Of a DNA stretch of 64,000 nucleotides, positions 10,237 to 19,252 are shown piece after piece (within the stretch, counting starts at the first letter, position 1; each line of letters begins with the position of its first letter). The notes beneath the pieces were generated by a model. The model had not been told where the DNA came from. It saw nothing but the letters and a program-made list of their open reading frames with translations, and ran no database searches. The DNA is taken from assembly GCA_001247695.2 (NCBI GenBank), contig LGRX02029142.1, forward strand, positions 1 through 64,000, in the 5' to 3' direction. The position numbers were made by a program, and so were the translations under genes. This stretch comes from Cymbomonas tetramitiformis. Taxonomy: Eukaryota; Chlorophyta; Pyramimonadophyceae; Pyramimonadales; Pyramimonadaceae.

Positions 10237-10990
10237 CTGATAAATCCAGAGCAGTACATGACGAGCTTCCAGCAATCAAGGCACAAATGAAGTGCAACGC
10301 CGGCTGCATGCCCTTGATCTGCCTACGCAGCACAACTTCTGCCGACTCTCCAGGTAGACCTATGAGGCTCCGAATGTTGTCAGCTGAAATAATGCCATAT
10401 TTAGATGGGTCATTGCTCCATGCGATAGACTCCATCTTCAGGTAAGATTGGTCCTCGCGCAACAGCACTCCAAGTGTCCAGGCGCCTACGTGGCTACGAT
10501 CTCTGGCCAACCGCTCGCTCAGGTCCAACACATATCCACTGGGTGCAGCGGTGCGTATCTCATCCAATGGCAGCCCGTTGACGTTCTTAATCTGTGCGCG
10601 ACACTCAACCAACGTTGCAGCCAAAACGTGTGCCGCTGCTTGAGGCACCTCGTGACCGCACACGTCAATGGCTTGCTGACTCCCGCACCTCGAGATGATT
10701 GCATGCACCACTGCGCTCAGCCCTAACTCAGCCGCCAAAAGATACGCTGGCTTGTCATCTTTGTCATGCCCTGCCACCGTCAGCACAAACCCAGGCAAAG
10801 ACACAATGACATCTACCATTTCAGCGCAAGCCACAACATCCACCGGGCCAAGCTGAGCTACTACAAATGCTAGCAGCGTGCTCCCATCGGCGTTCTTGAG
10901 CTCCTCTGTGTATGCGGGCACTAGCTCTCTCAATGCCGCGCTGTTTCCCTCCGCCACCGCCCGGAAGGCTGCTGCTCCTGCCGATGAGTA
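10237..10990 (-). pseudogene. Ankyrin-repeat exon joining the LRR part; 5' end cut by a retroelement
   Basis: This open minus-strand exon encodes about 250 residues. The first half has ankyrin-like helical repeats (AAFRAVAEGNSAALRELV; DDKPAYLLAAELGLSAVVHA). The last residues are TALDLSG, the start of an LRR, interrupted by a donor TCAG/GTAAAT at 10236-10231. The phase matches the downstream LRR exons, so this is the 5' portion of an ANK-LRR gene. Upstream of about 10990 the sequence changes abruptly into the 3' end of the non-LTR element, which splits or ends the gene. The Met of the longer frame at 11029 lies in element sequence and should not be used as a start. Function unknown; ANK and LRR domains mediate protein binding. 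Confidence 0.6.
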
Positions 10991-13900
10991 AATTAATTTC
11001 CCCGGCCCTACTCTGGGCCGGACCGCCACAAGTGGCGGCCTTAATGGGACAATTTATACCGGGTGGTTCTTATCTTTTTCCTCATCTTGTTTTTCTTGTC
11101 TGAGTCTTCTGTATAATTGGTATGTGCTGTGTGCATAGCTTACTGTCAGGTTATGTATTCTTTGTAGTGCCTGTGTGGCCTCTTTTCTGTTGAGCCCAAG
11201 TTGCTCAAGTATGTCTTGGTTGTGTTTGTACACTGTGCCTGTCCTGCCCACTGCAAACACATGAAGTTTGGCACGGAATCCGTGTCTGCGTAACAGTTGT
11301 AGCAGCGGTCCGTATTTCGTGTATTTTTCCAGGAGTTTAGGTCCCCATTTTTCGTCGTCGGTGTGGGCTACCTCTATGAGGTGTAGGTTTTTGACTTTTG
11401 CTGGTGCTTCTTTTTGTGTACATTCCCATCCGTCCTCCATGTCTTCCAGGCCCTCTATCATGACTATGTCTACAAAGCTTGGTATTGTGTCGGGTCCATC
11501 GTTTCTGCCTGGGTTGTCCTTCTCGTCGTGTCTGCATTGCCCTCTGGTGAGTATGTAGTTTGGGAGTACCCTCGGCTTAACCCCTGGGTCCCTCTTTTTT
11601 CCGGTGTAGGCGAGTACTTTGCATCCCCCTTTTCTATGGTGGTCGAGTATGTGTTTTAGCTCGTCTGCGTGGGCGTCTGCTCTGTCCGAGAACATCCCTC
11701 GCATTTGTGGGTTGTTGCATCCTCCTAGGGCGTGTCCTACTCTCATGAGGAAGCCCTTTGCGTAGTCCACCCCTTTGTGTCCGCATCCTTCCAGGGTGCA
11801 CTTTCCGCCTCCTCCGGCTGAGTTTTTCGCCGTCTCATAGTCTTGTGCTGGCAGTATTCTCAGTCTGCATTTGAGTACCGTTTTTCGTGCCGCAAATGTG
11901 GCTCGTTTCCAGAAGCCGTTCGCTATTTTGTGTAGTGGCGTGTCTCCTTTGAGGTGCTTCATTGTTTCGTTTAGCCAGCTCTCGGTGGCCCTGCCCTCTT
12001 GAACCGGGGGGGCGTTCCTCTTTTCCGTTCTGTGTGTCATGTCGTGTTTTCTTTGTTTCCATCTTGTTCTGGGCATCGGGTCCTCCATCATTGCATGGAC
12101 TCTAGACTCCTCCGTGACACGGTCGTGGTGAGCTTGTTTTTCGTTTGTCGAATTCCCTTGTGGCTCTTCCCGCTGCCCAATGAGTTCATTGAGCATGTCA
12201 AAAATTCCCTCGTCATTGTGTTCCTCTTGGGTCATTTCTAATCTCTCCGCGAGCTTGTTGAGGTCTTTAAGTATTTCTTCCTCTTCAGAGGGTGGGGGTG
12301 GTGTTTCTGCGGGTTCGGGGTCGTTTCCTCGGGTGGGGTCCATTCTGCCCTCTGTTTCCCGTTGTTCTTGGTGCTTCTGCACCTCACGTAAAAGGAGTAT
12401 CTCCTCTTCCTCCCTCTGTCCCATCATGGCCTTTATTTGCCTGTCTTCTTCGTCTCGGGTCTGGTCGGCTTGTTGCTGCTGGTTGGGTACCGGGTCCCGT
12501 ATTATCGCTTGTTCCTCCTCGGTTTGTTGCGCTTGGTCATGGTGTGCCTCCCATCTGAAATTGCGCCCAGTTTTCAGTTGGTGGGTCCAGGTTGTGGGTT
12601 CTCCCTGGAGTGCGGTCATTTTTGTTGAGAGTCTGCTGTTTCCTTGGGCTTGTCGTTCACGAAGAAGTGTAGTTACGTATTTTTGTACCGCGAGCTTTCC
12701 CTTTAGCTCCCTGCTGTTCGAGTCTTCGTCTGGTACCATGGGTTTGACTTTTATTGTCTCGTTATTGTCCCACGCTTCCGTGAGGGTTCCCGTAGTACAG
12801 GCTTGTTTGGCTGCCTCGTCGGCCTTCTCGTTCCCCACAATTCCCGTGTGTGCCTTGACTTTCAGCAGTGAGACCGCGTGCCCTGCTGCTACTAGTGCCT
12901 CAATGTTGACTAGTATGGCATACAGGAGGTCCCTTTGTTGGTGGTGTTCCATGTTGTGAGGTTTCGTTCTCATGCTCTCCAGCTGTCTTATGGAGTTGGC
13001 ACTGTCCGTGCAAATGGTGAGTCTGTCGCCACTTAGTGGTGGCGGGAGCGTCACCGCTTTTTGTATGGTGAGAAGTTCGGCTCTGTTCACATCCTGGTCC
13101 TCGCCTTCCCATCGAATCATATGGGCCTCCCCTTCCCCTGACCTGGGGTCCCATACCGCGGCTCCTGAGGCCCATTCTTTGCCTCCTCCTTCTGTTTCTA
13201 TCTCTCTTTTGCTTCCATCCGTGTAAAGGTACGAGGTTGCCTTGTGAGCCCTTCGAGGGGAGGGGTACGTCAATTGAGCTGGTGTGTCCCTCGGGGCTCG
13301 GTTCCTGGGGTCCTCTGTTCGGTCTCTTGTCATTTCCCATCTCCTTCCTTGGACCCCCGGTTCGTGTTCGGGCCAGAAGTCAGTGGGGTATCTGACAACT
13401 TTTGACCTTGCTACTGTGTCCCATATCGTTTGGGCGTCATTCTGTCTTGTAAGCCTGGTGTGCAAAGTGTTCGCTTCCACCACCTGTTGCACAGTGGGGG
13501 GGTGTGTGTTCCATTTACCTCCCCGGCTTCCGGGGAGGAGTTCCCATTTGGCTGGTCCTTCTTCCACGTGGAGGTGGCTGTCCTCCCACCAAGTTTCCAC
13601 CTCCTCTTGTACGTTGCTGCACTGGGGGCAGAGGTCGTTCCGCAAGTGTGGCCCTGTGTTGCACATTCTTCCCATTGCATTTGTCATGTCCTTCGTCTTA
13701 ATTTCCGGGAGTTCGTATCGCTGCCACGGTCTTGTGTCAACCACACAGTCCACACTTGGGGTGCGTCCTGCTTGGTTTGGTTCGTTCGCGTCGTGTAGGT
13801 TTGCCTCCCTTACCGGCTGTTTGACGGCTGAGGTGGTGCGCACCTTGCTCTGCGGGCAGGTTGTGAGTGCCCTCCTTATGCAGTCTGCGGCAGTGTCCGG

Positions 13901-14932
13901 GTCCCCGCAGTGTGCCTGCCATCCCGCCTTGTTGGCAACTATCAGCACTCTGAGGTTCCAGTTGCATTGTTTCGCTTGCTGGTGGGTGGCACCCATCCAG
14001 TGGTCAGGGGGTAGAAACGTAAATTTGCCTTGTGGTATTTCAAATAGTTCGTGTATTAGGTGCCCTGCGTGTGCGTTGTATAGTTTCCTGTATGGGGTTT
14101 TTTCATACGTTGGGTATACTCCGACCCCGAACACCGGCTCTTGTGTGGTGGTGGCCGCAACGGCAAAGTCCAGTGCCTTTTTGAGGTCTTGTGGCGTGTA
14201 TTCTGGGTTGAACTGGTAGGCCCCCAATTTCATCCAGTTTGTCGTCCAGGCTGAGCCTCTGGCCCCGAACACCTTGTCTCTGTCATACTTGGCGTAGTAC
14301 GTCGTGGTGTGGTGGTGGACATTGAGGGGTGAGGCAAATAGTTCGGTGGTAATTCCGAATGCCTGTTGTAATGCCCTTTGCATCTGGGCAGGGAATGTCC
14401 AATGGTTTTGCAAGTTCTTTTTTCGTTCCTCCTTCTCTTCTTTGCTTGAGTACCTAATGAGGAGGTGCCCTATTTCCTCCTCGAACGTGGAGACCTGTAT
14501 TTTATGGTCCTCCCACATTTCTGTGCGTAGTGTGCGCTGGTGCGGGGTTTGGTGGTCAGTGGTGCCCACTGCCTGGGTGTATCTTTCATGTAGCCTGAGG
14601 AGCTTTTCTTTCGTGAGGGTGCCTATGTACTTCCCATTCCTGTGGTAGCTGTGGGCGAGTTCCCCCTCTAGCCGTAGCTGGCAGTGGTGTTCTCTTTTGT
14701 CCACAATGTCCTGTTCTGGGTTGGTTTCCGTCGGGTCCAGTGTTAGGTTTCCCGCATGTAGCGTGGGCCAGGCCTGTCCCAGGTGCGGCCTTCCGGCCAG
14801 TATTTCTCTGAGGCCTGTGAGGTGAGTCACCTGGGAGCCCCTTGTTCGCAGTCTTCTATCCAGGGTTGGGAAGGTGGTCGCGCTTTGGCCCCTTCTTTTG
14901 GCTAGTTTTAGGTAATCTGTTATGGTTTCCCT
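10991..14932 (-). mobile_element. Non-LTR retroelement fragment encoding methyltransferase, RNase H and RLE
   Basis: The 3' end lies at about 10991-11053 and holds two adjacent stem-loops: a GGCCGCCACTTGTGGCGG-type stem at about 11022-11041 and a CCGGCCC/GGGCCGG stem at about 11003-11021, then an A/T tail. A related 502-bp copy at 7126-7627 also ends in two stem-loops and has a 10-bp target duplication, so the family is a real retroposon. The 5' end is lost: at 14932/14933 the frame runs straight into hAT1. No RT motif is present in what remains, so RT must lie in the missing part or act in trans. Confidence 0.75.
11054..14932 (-). CDS. Retroelement polyprotein C-terminal part: PCIF1-like MTase, RNase H, RLE
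   Basis: The frame is open from 14932 (no true start; it enters from the hAT1 junction) to the stop at 11054. Numbered from the GTG at 14830 (1258 codons), residues about 145-305 match the PCIF1/CAPAM catalytic region: ELFASPLN at 163-170, VFGARG at 187-192 and a NPEY tetrad at 208-211 where PCIF1 has NPPF. A CPQC zinc-type motif follows at 401-404. RNase H type I spans about 533-680 with the full D-E-D-H-D set (YTDGS, NRAE, TDS, KAHTG, EKADEA). The C-terminus has a CCHC-like knuckle (KCTLEGC ... GHALGGC) and a restriction-like endonuclease core (FVDIVM ... HLIEVAHTDD ... KYTKYGPL). RNase H before RLE recalls the Dualen/RandI clade; the methyltransferase is the unusual part. Whether NPEY is catalytic is unknown. 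Confidence 0.75.
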   Translation of the reverse strand, partial: RETITDYLKLAKRRGQSATTFPTLDRRLRTRGSQVTHLTGLREILAGRPHLGQAWPTLHAGNLTLDPTETNPEQDIVDKREHHCQLRLEGELAHSYHRNGKYIGTLTKEKLLRLHERYTQAVGTTDHQTPHQRTLRTEMWEDHKIQVSTFEEEIGHLLIRYSSKEEKEERKKNLQNHWTFPAQMQRALQQAFGITTELFASPLNVHHHTTTYYAKYDRDKVFGARGSAWTTNWMKLGAYQFNPEYTPQDLKKALDFAVAATTTQEPVFGVGVYPTYEKTPYRKLYNAHAGHLIHELFEIPQGKFTFLPPDHWMGATHQQAKQCNWNLRVLIVANKAGWQAHCGDPDTAADCIRRALTTCPQSKVRTTSAVKQPVREANLHDANEPNQAGRTPSVDCVVDTRPWQRYELPEIKTKDMTNAMGRMCNTGPHLRNDLCPQCSNVQEEVETWWEDSHLHVEEGPAKWELLPGSRGGKWNTHPPTVQQVVEANTLHTRLTRQNDAQTIWDTVARSKVVRYPTDFWPEHEPGVQGRRWEMTRDRTEDPRNRAPRDTPAQLTYPSPRRAHKATSYLYTDGSKREIETEGGGKEWASGAAVWDPRSGEGEAHMIRWEGEDQDVNRAELLTIQKAVTLPPPLSGDRLTICTDSANSIRQLESMRTKPHNMEHHQQRDLLYAILVNIEALVAAGHAVSLLKVKAHTGIVGNEKADEAAKQACTTGTLTEAWDNNETIKVKPMVPDEDSNSRELKGKLAVQKYVTTLLRERQAQGNSRLSTKMTALQGEPTTWTHQLKTGRNFRWEAHHDQAQQTEEEQAIIRDPVPNQQQQADQTRDEEDRQIKAMMGQREEEEILLLREVQKHQEQRETEGRMDPTRGNDPEPAETPPPPSEEEEILKDLNKLAERLEMTQEEHNDEGIFDMLNELIGQREEPQGNSTNEKQAHHDRVTEESRVHAMMEDPMPRTRWKQRKHDMTHRTEKRNAPPVQEGRATESWLNETMKHLKGDTPLHKIANGFWKRATFAARKTVLKCRLRILPAQDYETAKNSAGGGGKCTLEGCGHKGVDYAKGFLMRVGHALGGCNNPQMRGMFSDRADAHADELKHILDHHRKGGCKVLAYTGKKRDPGVKPRVLPNYILTRGQCRHDEKDNPGRNDGPDTIPSFVDIVMIEGLEDMEDGWECTQKEAPAKVKNLHLIEVAHTDDEKWGPKLLEKYTKYGPLLQLLRRHGFRAKLHVFAVGRTGTVYKHNQDILEQLGLNRKEATQALQRIHNLTVSYAHSTYQLYRRLRQEKQDEEKDKNHPV

Positions 14933-17900
14933 CGTAATACGTAATGCACTATGGAGAAAATGACATTACATCACAACGGACATATTCACATATAATGAGC
15001 GAAAACCTGCAATAATGACATTTCTCATTACTTATCTACGGTATTTATTCACGGTAACCTTCAAACATTTCGACACTAGGCATTAGGACCCCCAACATAT
15101 GAACATAGAACATACGGAAGTACTCGCGGAGTGCAGGACACTGCAGTCAACGAGGATATTTATTATCAGGCAGGTATCAGCAAATCAGCCAGTGGGCCCA
15201 ATGCAGGTAGACGAATCCATTGCAAATTTGAAATAGTATATTCAAATATGAGGAATTAATCTGCTACTATCTGCAAAATAATAAATATGCATGCTACATG
15301 CAATAACGAAGCACTTAAGGAAGGAAAGCAAGTACGCAGAGTTGTGGTGCACAGTCATATGAGTGCGTGTGATTCAACCTAACTGCATATCTACCTAATA
15401 AGTGAAAGGAATAGGTGCACGAATGGCGCGCCCAGAGATTGCAGACACACGAGTGGGCTCCACTTGTTCAGGCGCCACGCGCCTAGTATGTTGCTCCTGA
15501 ATCATAGCACCACGCTGGGTCCCACGTGCCACCCTTGCAGTGCGTCGTGCAACATCCTCATCTTCCGCTTCCTCCTCCTCTTGCCACGCGTCCACCCACT
15601 CTACATCTTCAGTGCCCTCGGTCCATGCAATGACAGGCTGTGGCGTGTTAAGCCTCTGCCGCTTCCTCATTTGTGCCTTGTTATGCTTGACGTAGATTAA
15701 CGTTTCAACCCTCTCCCACGTTAGCCTGTTCCTCTTCTTGGTCTCGATCATATTCATGACCTTGTGCCCGCGTTCTGAGGCAGAAGCAGCGGAAACCTAT
15801 ACAACCAATCACAACTACGTAGATGAGCACGCGTGAGCAGGCCAAGTGTAGAAGCAGACAGAGAGAGCTAAGCAAAAGCAAAAGAACAAATTCCCCACCT
15901 GAGCACAAGCGCGCATTCCTACAATCTGCAGGTTAGGCGTATCACTCCCGTAAACCGCCCAAAAGTCTGCTGCGGACATCCTCTTGGCGTTCACCCAGGT
16001 CACTTCGCGGGCAAACACGCCAAGCTTATTCTTGTATGTCATCAACTCCAGCTCCGCATCCGCTCGTTTTCCCGTCTGCACCTTGCAGTGCTCAATGTAA
16101 GCATCCTTCTCCTCCTGTTCCGCGTGCTCACCTGGCGCCTTGCCGCAGTGGAACGTTTTTTCCACGAACGTCCGGAACGCCGCCATGGTCTCCGCGTCAC
16201 GGTGCTGTTCCATATCAATGTACTCAGGGTCCAACAAGTACCCCACACCTTGGATACACGTGTACCCATAATCCCAACGATAACGGTGAATACTCACCAT
16301 CTCTTGTTGGATCTCGTCCCAGTCATACTCACCTTCATCCCACGGAATACACGCTGGGTCAGGCTTTATGGCCTTCAGCTGTTCTTGCACCTCGAACTTC
16401 AAGTACTGAATCTTGGAAGCTGTTGGGGCATCGGCGTCAGCAAATCGCAACAGCTTTGCCACAGGGGACATGCAATCAGCGACCAGCTTCAGAGCGTGGG
16501 GAAACAACATGTCGTCCACTATGGACTTGGCCTCTTCGTATTGGGTTCCCAGAGTTGGACTCTCTGGGGATGCTCGCTGCGTCCTATTCCTCCGAATATA
16601 CTCCCTGACCTCAGGATGCGCAAGGGTCTTTGAAACCGCAGCTAAGTTTCTCTCCAAGCTTCTCAAACCGATGAGCACCGTGGCAAATCGTGTCGGCCCT
16701 GGCGATGTCAGCATCGAAGAGCTGTGCTCCTTGAACGTGGAATGCACGTGGCCATGGGAACGCACAAACTTGCGCACTGTGTGCGCACGGGCCACGGTTT
16801 TCTTGAAGAAAGGGATCTTTTTTACGAAGTCTTCCAACTCCAAATCTGACACGTGCGGTTCGCACGGGCCGACCGCAACCCACGGACACCGCTCCTCGAT
16901 CAGTGGCCAGCTACCTCGCGTGGCGTTGTCCATGAGAACCTGCACGATGCTGAAGGGATCGTCGTGGCTCTCGATGAAGTCGCACACAAAGTCAGCTATG
17001 AACTGCTTATCCTTCACTTTCCCCTCACAGTTTTGAGCCCTAATAAACTCGACCAGCATCGGGGAAACGTTCAACAGGTTAAGAATAGGTCGTTTGCAGC
17101 CATCGGTCGCACCGTCGGATACCACTGTGGTGCCAAATTTGCGAAGGGGTGCACGTTGCTCCTTAATCTCAGTGGATATCTTGGAGTGCGCGGAGTCCAA
17201 AAGGGTAGAAGCGACAGCTTTCTCATTGGGTGACGTGTAACCGCTACCCACAATAGAGACTGCCTGCAAAGCGGTTTTCACGGCTGGATGCTCCAAGACG
17301 TGGAATGGAATATCCGCCTCGAACAAGGCCAACGCCAAGGCGGCATCGGCTTCTTGCTGCTTGGAGGTATCCAACGCTGACCTGATAGTGGTTTGTCGAC
17401 CACGATTCCTCCCACCTGGAACGGTATGAACAGAGGCTGTTGTCGCCTTATCGAGAAGCACACGAGCGCGAGTGGCCTCCTTCTCTCCGTCTCTTTCCCT
17501 TTTGAAACTAAGGCAGCGTGAGCGCGCAACGGCGAATTGTTCCTCGCGCTTTTGTAAGTCGGCATCGCTCTCATCGCTTAGCCGGCTCACCCCACAACAT
17601 TTATCGATGCCAAGGCCCTTGACCCCACCGACGTGAGCACAGATCCGATCGGGCGTGCCGTTGAAAACCTTCGAGCAAAACAAACATGCCGCCTTTTCCT
17701 TGGGGGTACCACGTTTACCCGCACAGTAATATCGGGTGTTGCCAGCAGCGTCCCTTCTCGGTTTCAAAACTCTGACAAAAGTCCATAGGAAGTCGGTTTT
17801 GAGTTGCACTGTTCGCTCGCGAAGAACCGTGTCCTCGACCTCCTCGTGGCCAACGTCATCTTCCATATCGTTAAATTCATCGCCGCTTTCGGCCATTTTG

Positions 17901-18159
17901 ACAGTACTGTGAGGACGAACGGTGGAACGAATTTCAGGTTTTCCTGTTTTCTGTTTTGTGTGTCGACGGTAGATATGTGATTTGTGATATCGCAGCCAAC
18001 CAGATCCCTTGGAGGGCTTGGAGGGCTCGAAATGACGTAAATCGCGATTTTACGTGGTACACGTAAAATAAGGCTGAAATCGAGGCTCGTGTAAATTACG
18101 CGTATTTACGTGTTTCCGGAGTTTTGAGATTTACGCGTAACGCGTTTATCCGAACATAG
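14933..18159 (-). mobile_element. hAT transposon copy 1, left end truncated
   Basis: It is identical or nearly so to the copies at 34317-37618 and 54094-57395 but lacks their first 75 bp, including the left terminal inverted repeat. It begins at CGTAATACGTAATGC, fused to the retroelement frame. The right TIR (CGTTTATCCGAACATAG) is present and ends at 18159. Subterminal ACGCGTAA / TTTACGCGT motifs recur at both ends, as is common for hAT transposase binding. Variants private to this copy include two bases near 15108-15116 and one that changes Gln to Arg at transposase residue 55. Confidence 0.9.
15395..17896 (-). CDS. hAT family transposase (BED zinc finger, DUF659, hAT dimerisation), copy 1
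   Basis: Two exons. Exon 1 is 17896-15899 (666 codons). A 102-bp intron occupies 15898-15797 (CAG/GTGGGG donor, TTGTATAG acceptor). Exon 2 is 15796-15395. Both splice in frame to a 799-residue protein. A BED-type finger lies at about residues 71-101 (CLFC, then H88 and CC at 100-101). A DUF659/RNase-H-like core follows (VVSDGATDG; VLMDNATRG with PCEPHVSDL). The hAT C-terminal signature appears only after splicing: DFWAVYGSDTPNLQ, then MRACAQ joined to VSAASASERGHK, then KKRNRLTWERVETLIYV. The protein ends in an acidic tail with a basic patch. It would catalyse cut-and-paste transposition; with the left TIR gone this copy cannot move itself but could act on others. Confidence 0.9.
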
Positions 18160-18330
18160 AGCCTGTTAGTGATATTCTGGCATGGTATCAGAACCGTAGT
18201 TTCCCCCCCGTTCTTTCTTTCTTTTAGAGAGCGTGCTGGAGTGGGAAGTGGGGCTGCTGCTCTCGCTCGCTTCCATCCTTTCGAGCAGTAGCCCCGAACC
18301 GCGTTCGCCGCCCGTATCATGGGAAGAGCT
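18160..18330 (+). mobile_element. Relic LTR 3' edge plus initiator-Met primer-binding site
   Basis: The 23 bases after hAT1 end in CTGGCA and are followed at 18183 by TGGTATCAGAAC, nearly the classical TGGTATCAGAGC primer-binding site complementary to initiator tRNA-Met. CA followed by this site is the layout of the end of a 5' LTR. The rest of the LTR would lie where the hAT element now sits. U2 has the same piece at 37619-37784. No pol sequence follows. Confidence 0.5.
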
Positions 18331-18363
18331 GTGGAATCTAGTTGGACCTCGCCTGGCGCCAAG

Positions 18364-18590
18364 GCATGGTATCGATATTTCGGTATTTCAATACTATCGA
18401 TATTTCGATTAATTTTTATTTATTGATAGGAGTTTGATACATATCGAAATAATTATTGAATATTGATCGATACCCTTGGACCACTTATTCATATTAATCG
18501 GATACCCCTTGGGGACTTATTCACATTGATCGATACCTCCAGGTCACTTATTTATATCGATCGATCATACATAATTATCGTACCGTGATT
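18364..18590. repeat. AT-rich degenerate repeats (TGATCGATACC family)
   Basis: About three degenerate units of 42-46 bp, each with a GATCGATACC or ATCGGATACC core, then CCACTTATTCATAT or similar. A cluster of palindromic ATCGATATTTCG motifs precedes them. The same stretch occurs in U2 at about 39667-39892. No coding potential. Confidence 0.6.
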
Positions 18591-18595
18591 GGGAT

Positions 18596-19166
18596 GCCCA
18601 CGCTTTCCCCCCGGGGGGGGGGTGCAGCACATCACATCGCGATGTCTGGGGTCGTACTCCAGTGCTCGAGTCAGGGGAGCTCATACCCCCGGTGCTCAGC
18701 AGTCGGGCCGTATCCCCCCAGTGCTCGAAAACGGAGTCTGGGGGGGGTGAAAGAACGAATATGGTGCATTTCATACGAATCAGCGATGTCGCTATTTGAA
18801 AAATTTCGCCTGCGCCCTGCGGCGCAGGTCGGATCACTCGTAATACTGAAAGACCCCACGGTACGCTGCGCGTGTCGTGGGACCCGCCTCGCGTGTTGGC
18901 CCTCGCCGCGCCTGTCGGGACCCGCCGCGCGTGTTGGCCCCCGCCGCGCGTGTTGGGACCCGCCGCGCGTGTTGGCTCTGCTGGGGGGGGGATAGGATCC
19001 GAGGCATCCGACCCCCCAAGGCAAAATATCGAGGTCGGGGGGTGGGGGGTCTAACCCCCCCATGGCAAAATATCGAGGTCTAGGGGGGTCCAACCTCCCA
19101 GGACCTGGAAACAGAGTCTGGGGGGTATTTCAGTGATGTCGCCCCCAAAGGGGTCAAAGCGTGGGC
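18596..19166. mobile_element. GC-rich non-autonomous element with long TIRs and internal minisatellite (U1 copy)
   Basis: The ends are inverted: GCCCACGCTTTCCCCC at the left, and its complement (GGGGTCAAAGCGTGGGC) at the right. The repeat extends inward to GCAGCACATCACAT, best preserved in the U2 copy at 39898-40490. Inside are a tandem array based on GGACCCGCCGCGCGTGTTGG (about 18885-18980) and repeats of CCCCCAGTGCTCGAAAACGG. G and C runs of seven or more are frequent. The short Arg/Ala/Gly-rich frames here are by-products. I saw no clear target duplication. Confidence 0.6.
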
Positions 19167-19252
19167 AGCGTGGTGAAATTTTCACGATGAGTCCCCCAAA
19201 TATAGCTCTAAATGATGACTAACAAATCCATCTGCATAACTTGGCACATATA

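Noticed and set aside
12180..14219. Plus-strand ORFs of 259 and 311 codons
   Set aside because: Antisense to the methyltransferase/RNase H/RLE frame, which has complete catalytic motifs.
14830..14830. GTG at 14830 as the start of the methyltransferase polyprotein
   Set aside because: The same frame stays open upstream to the hAT junction at 14932, so the protein is N-terminally truncated and the real start is missing.
15815..15898. C-terminal tail VGNLFFCFCLALSVCFYTW of the unspliced hAT frame as a membrane segment
   Set aside because: It is read-through of a 102-bp intron. Splicing restores the conserved hAT C-terminal dimerisation sequence.
15464..17253. Many plus-strand and out-of-frame ORFs over hAT (190, 181, 207, 126 codons and others)
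   Set aside because: They are antisense or shifted shadows of the spliced transposase and recur identically in all three copies.
18671..19093. Arg/Gly/Pro-rich ORFs over the GC-rich element (140 and 163 codons)
   Set aside because: They are translations of minisatellite and homopolymer DNA, and their frames differ between U1 and U2 because the repeats rearrange.
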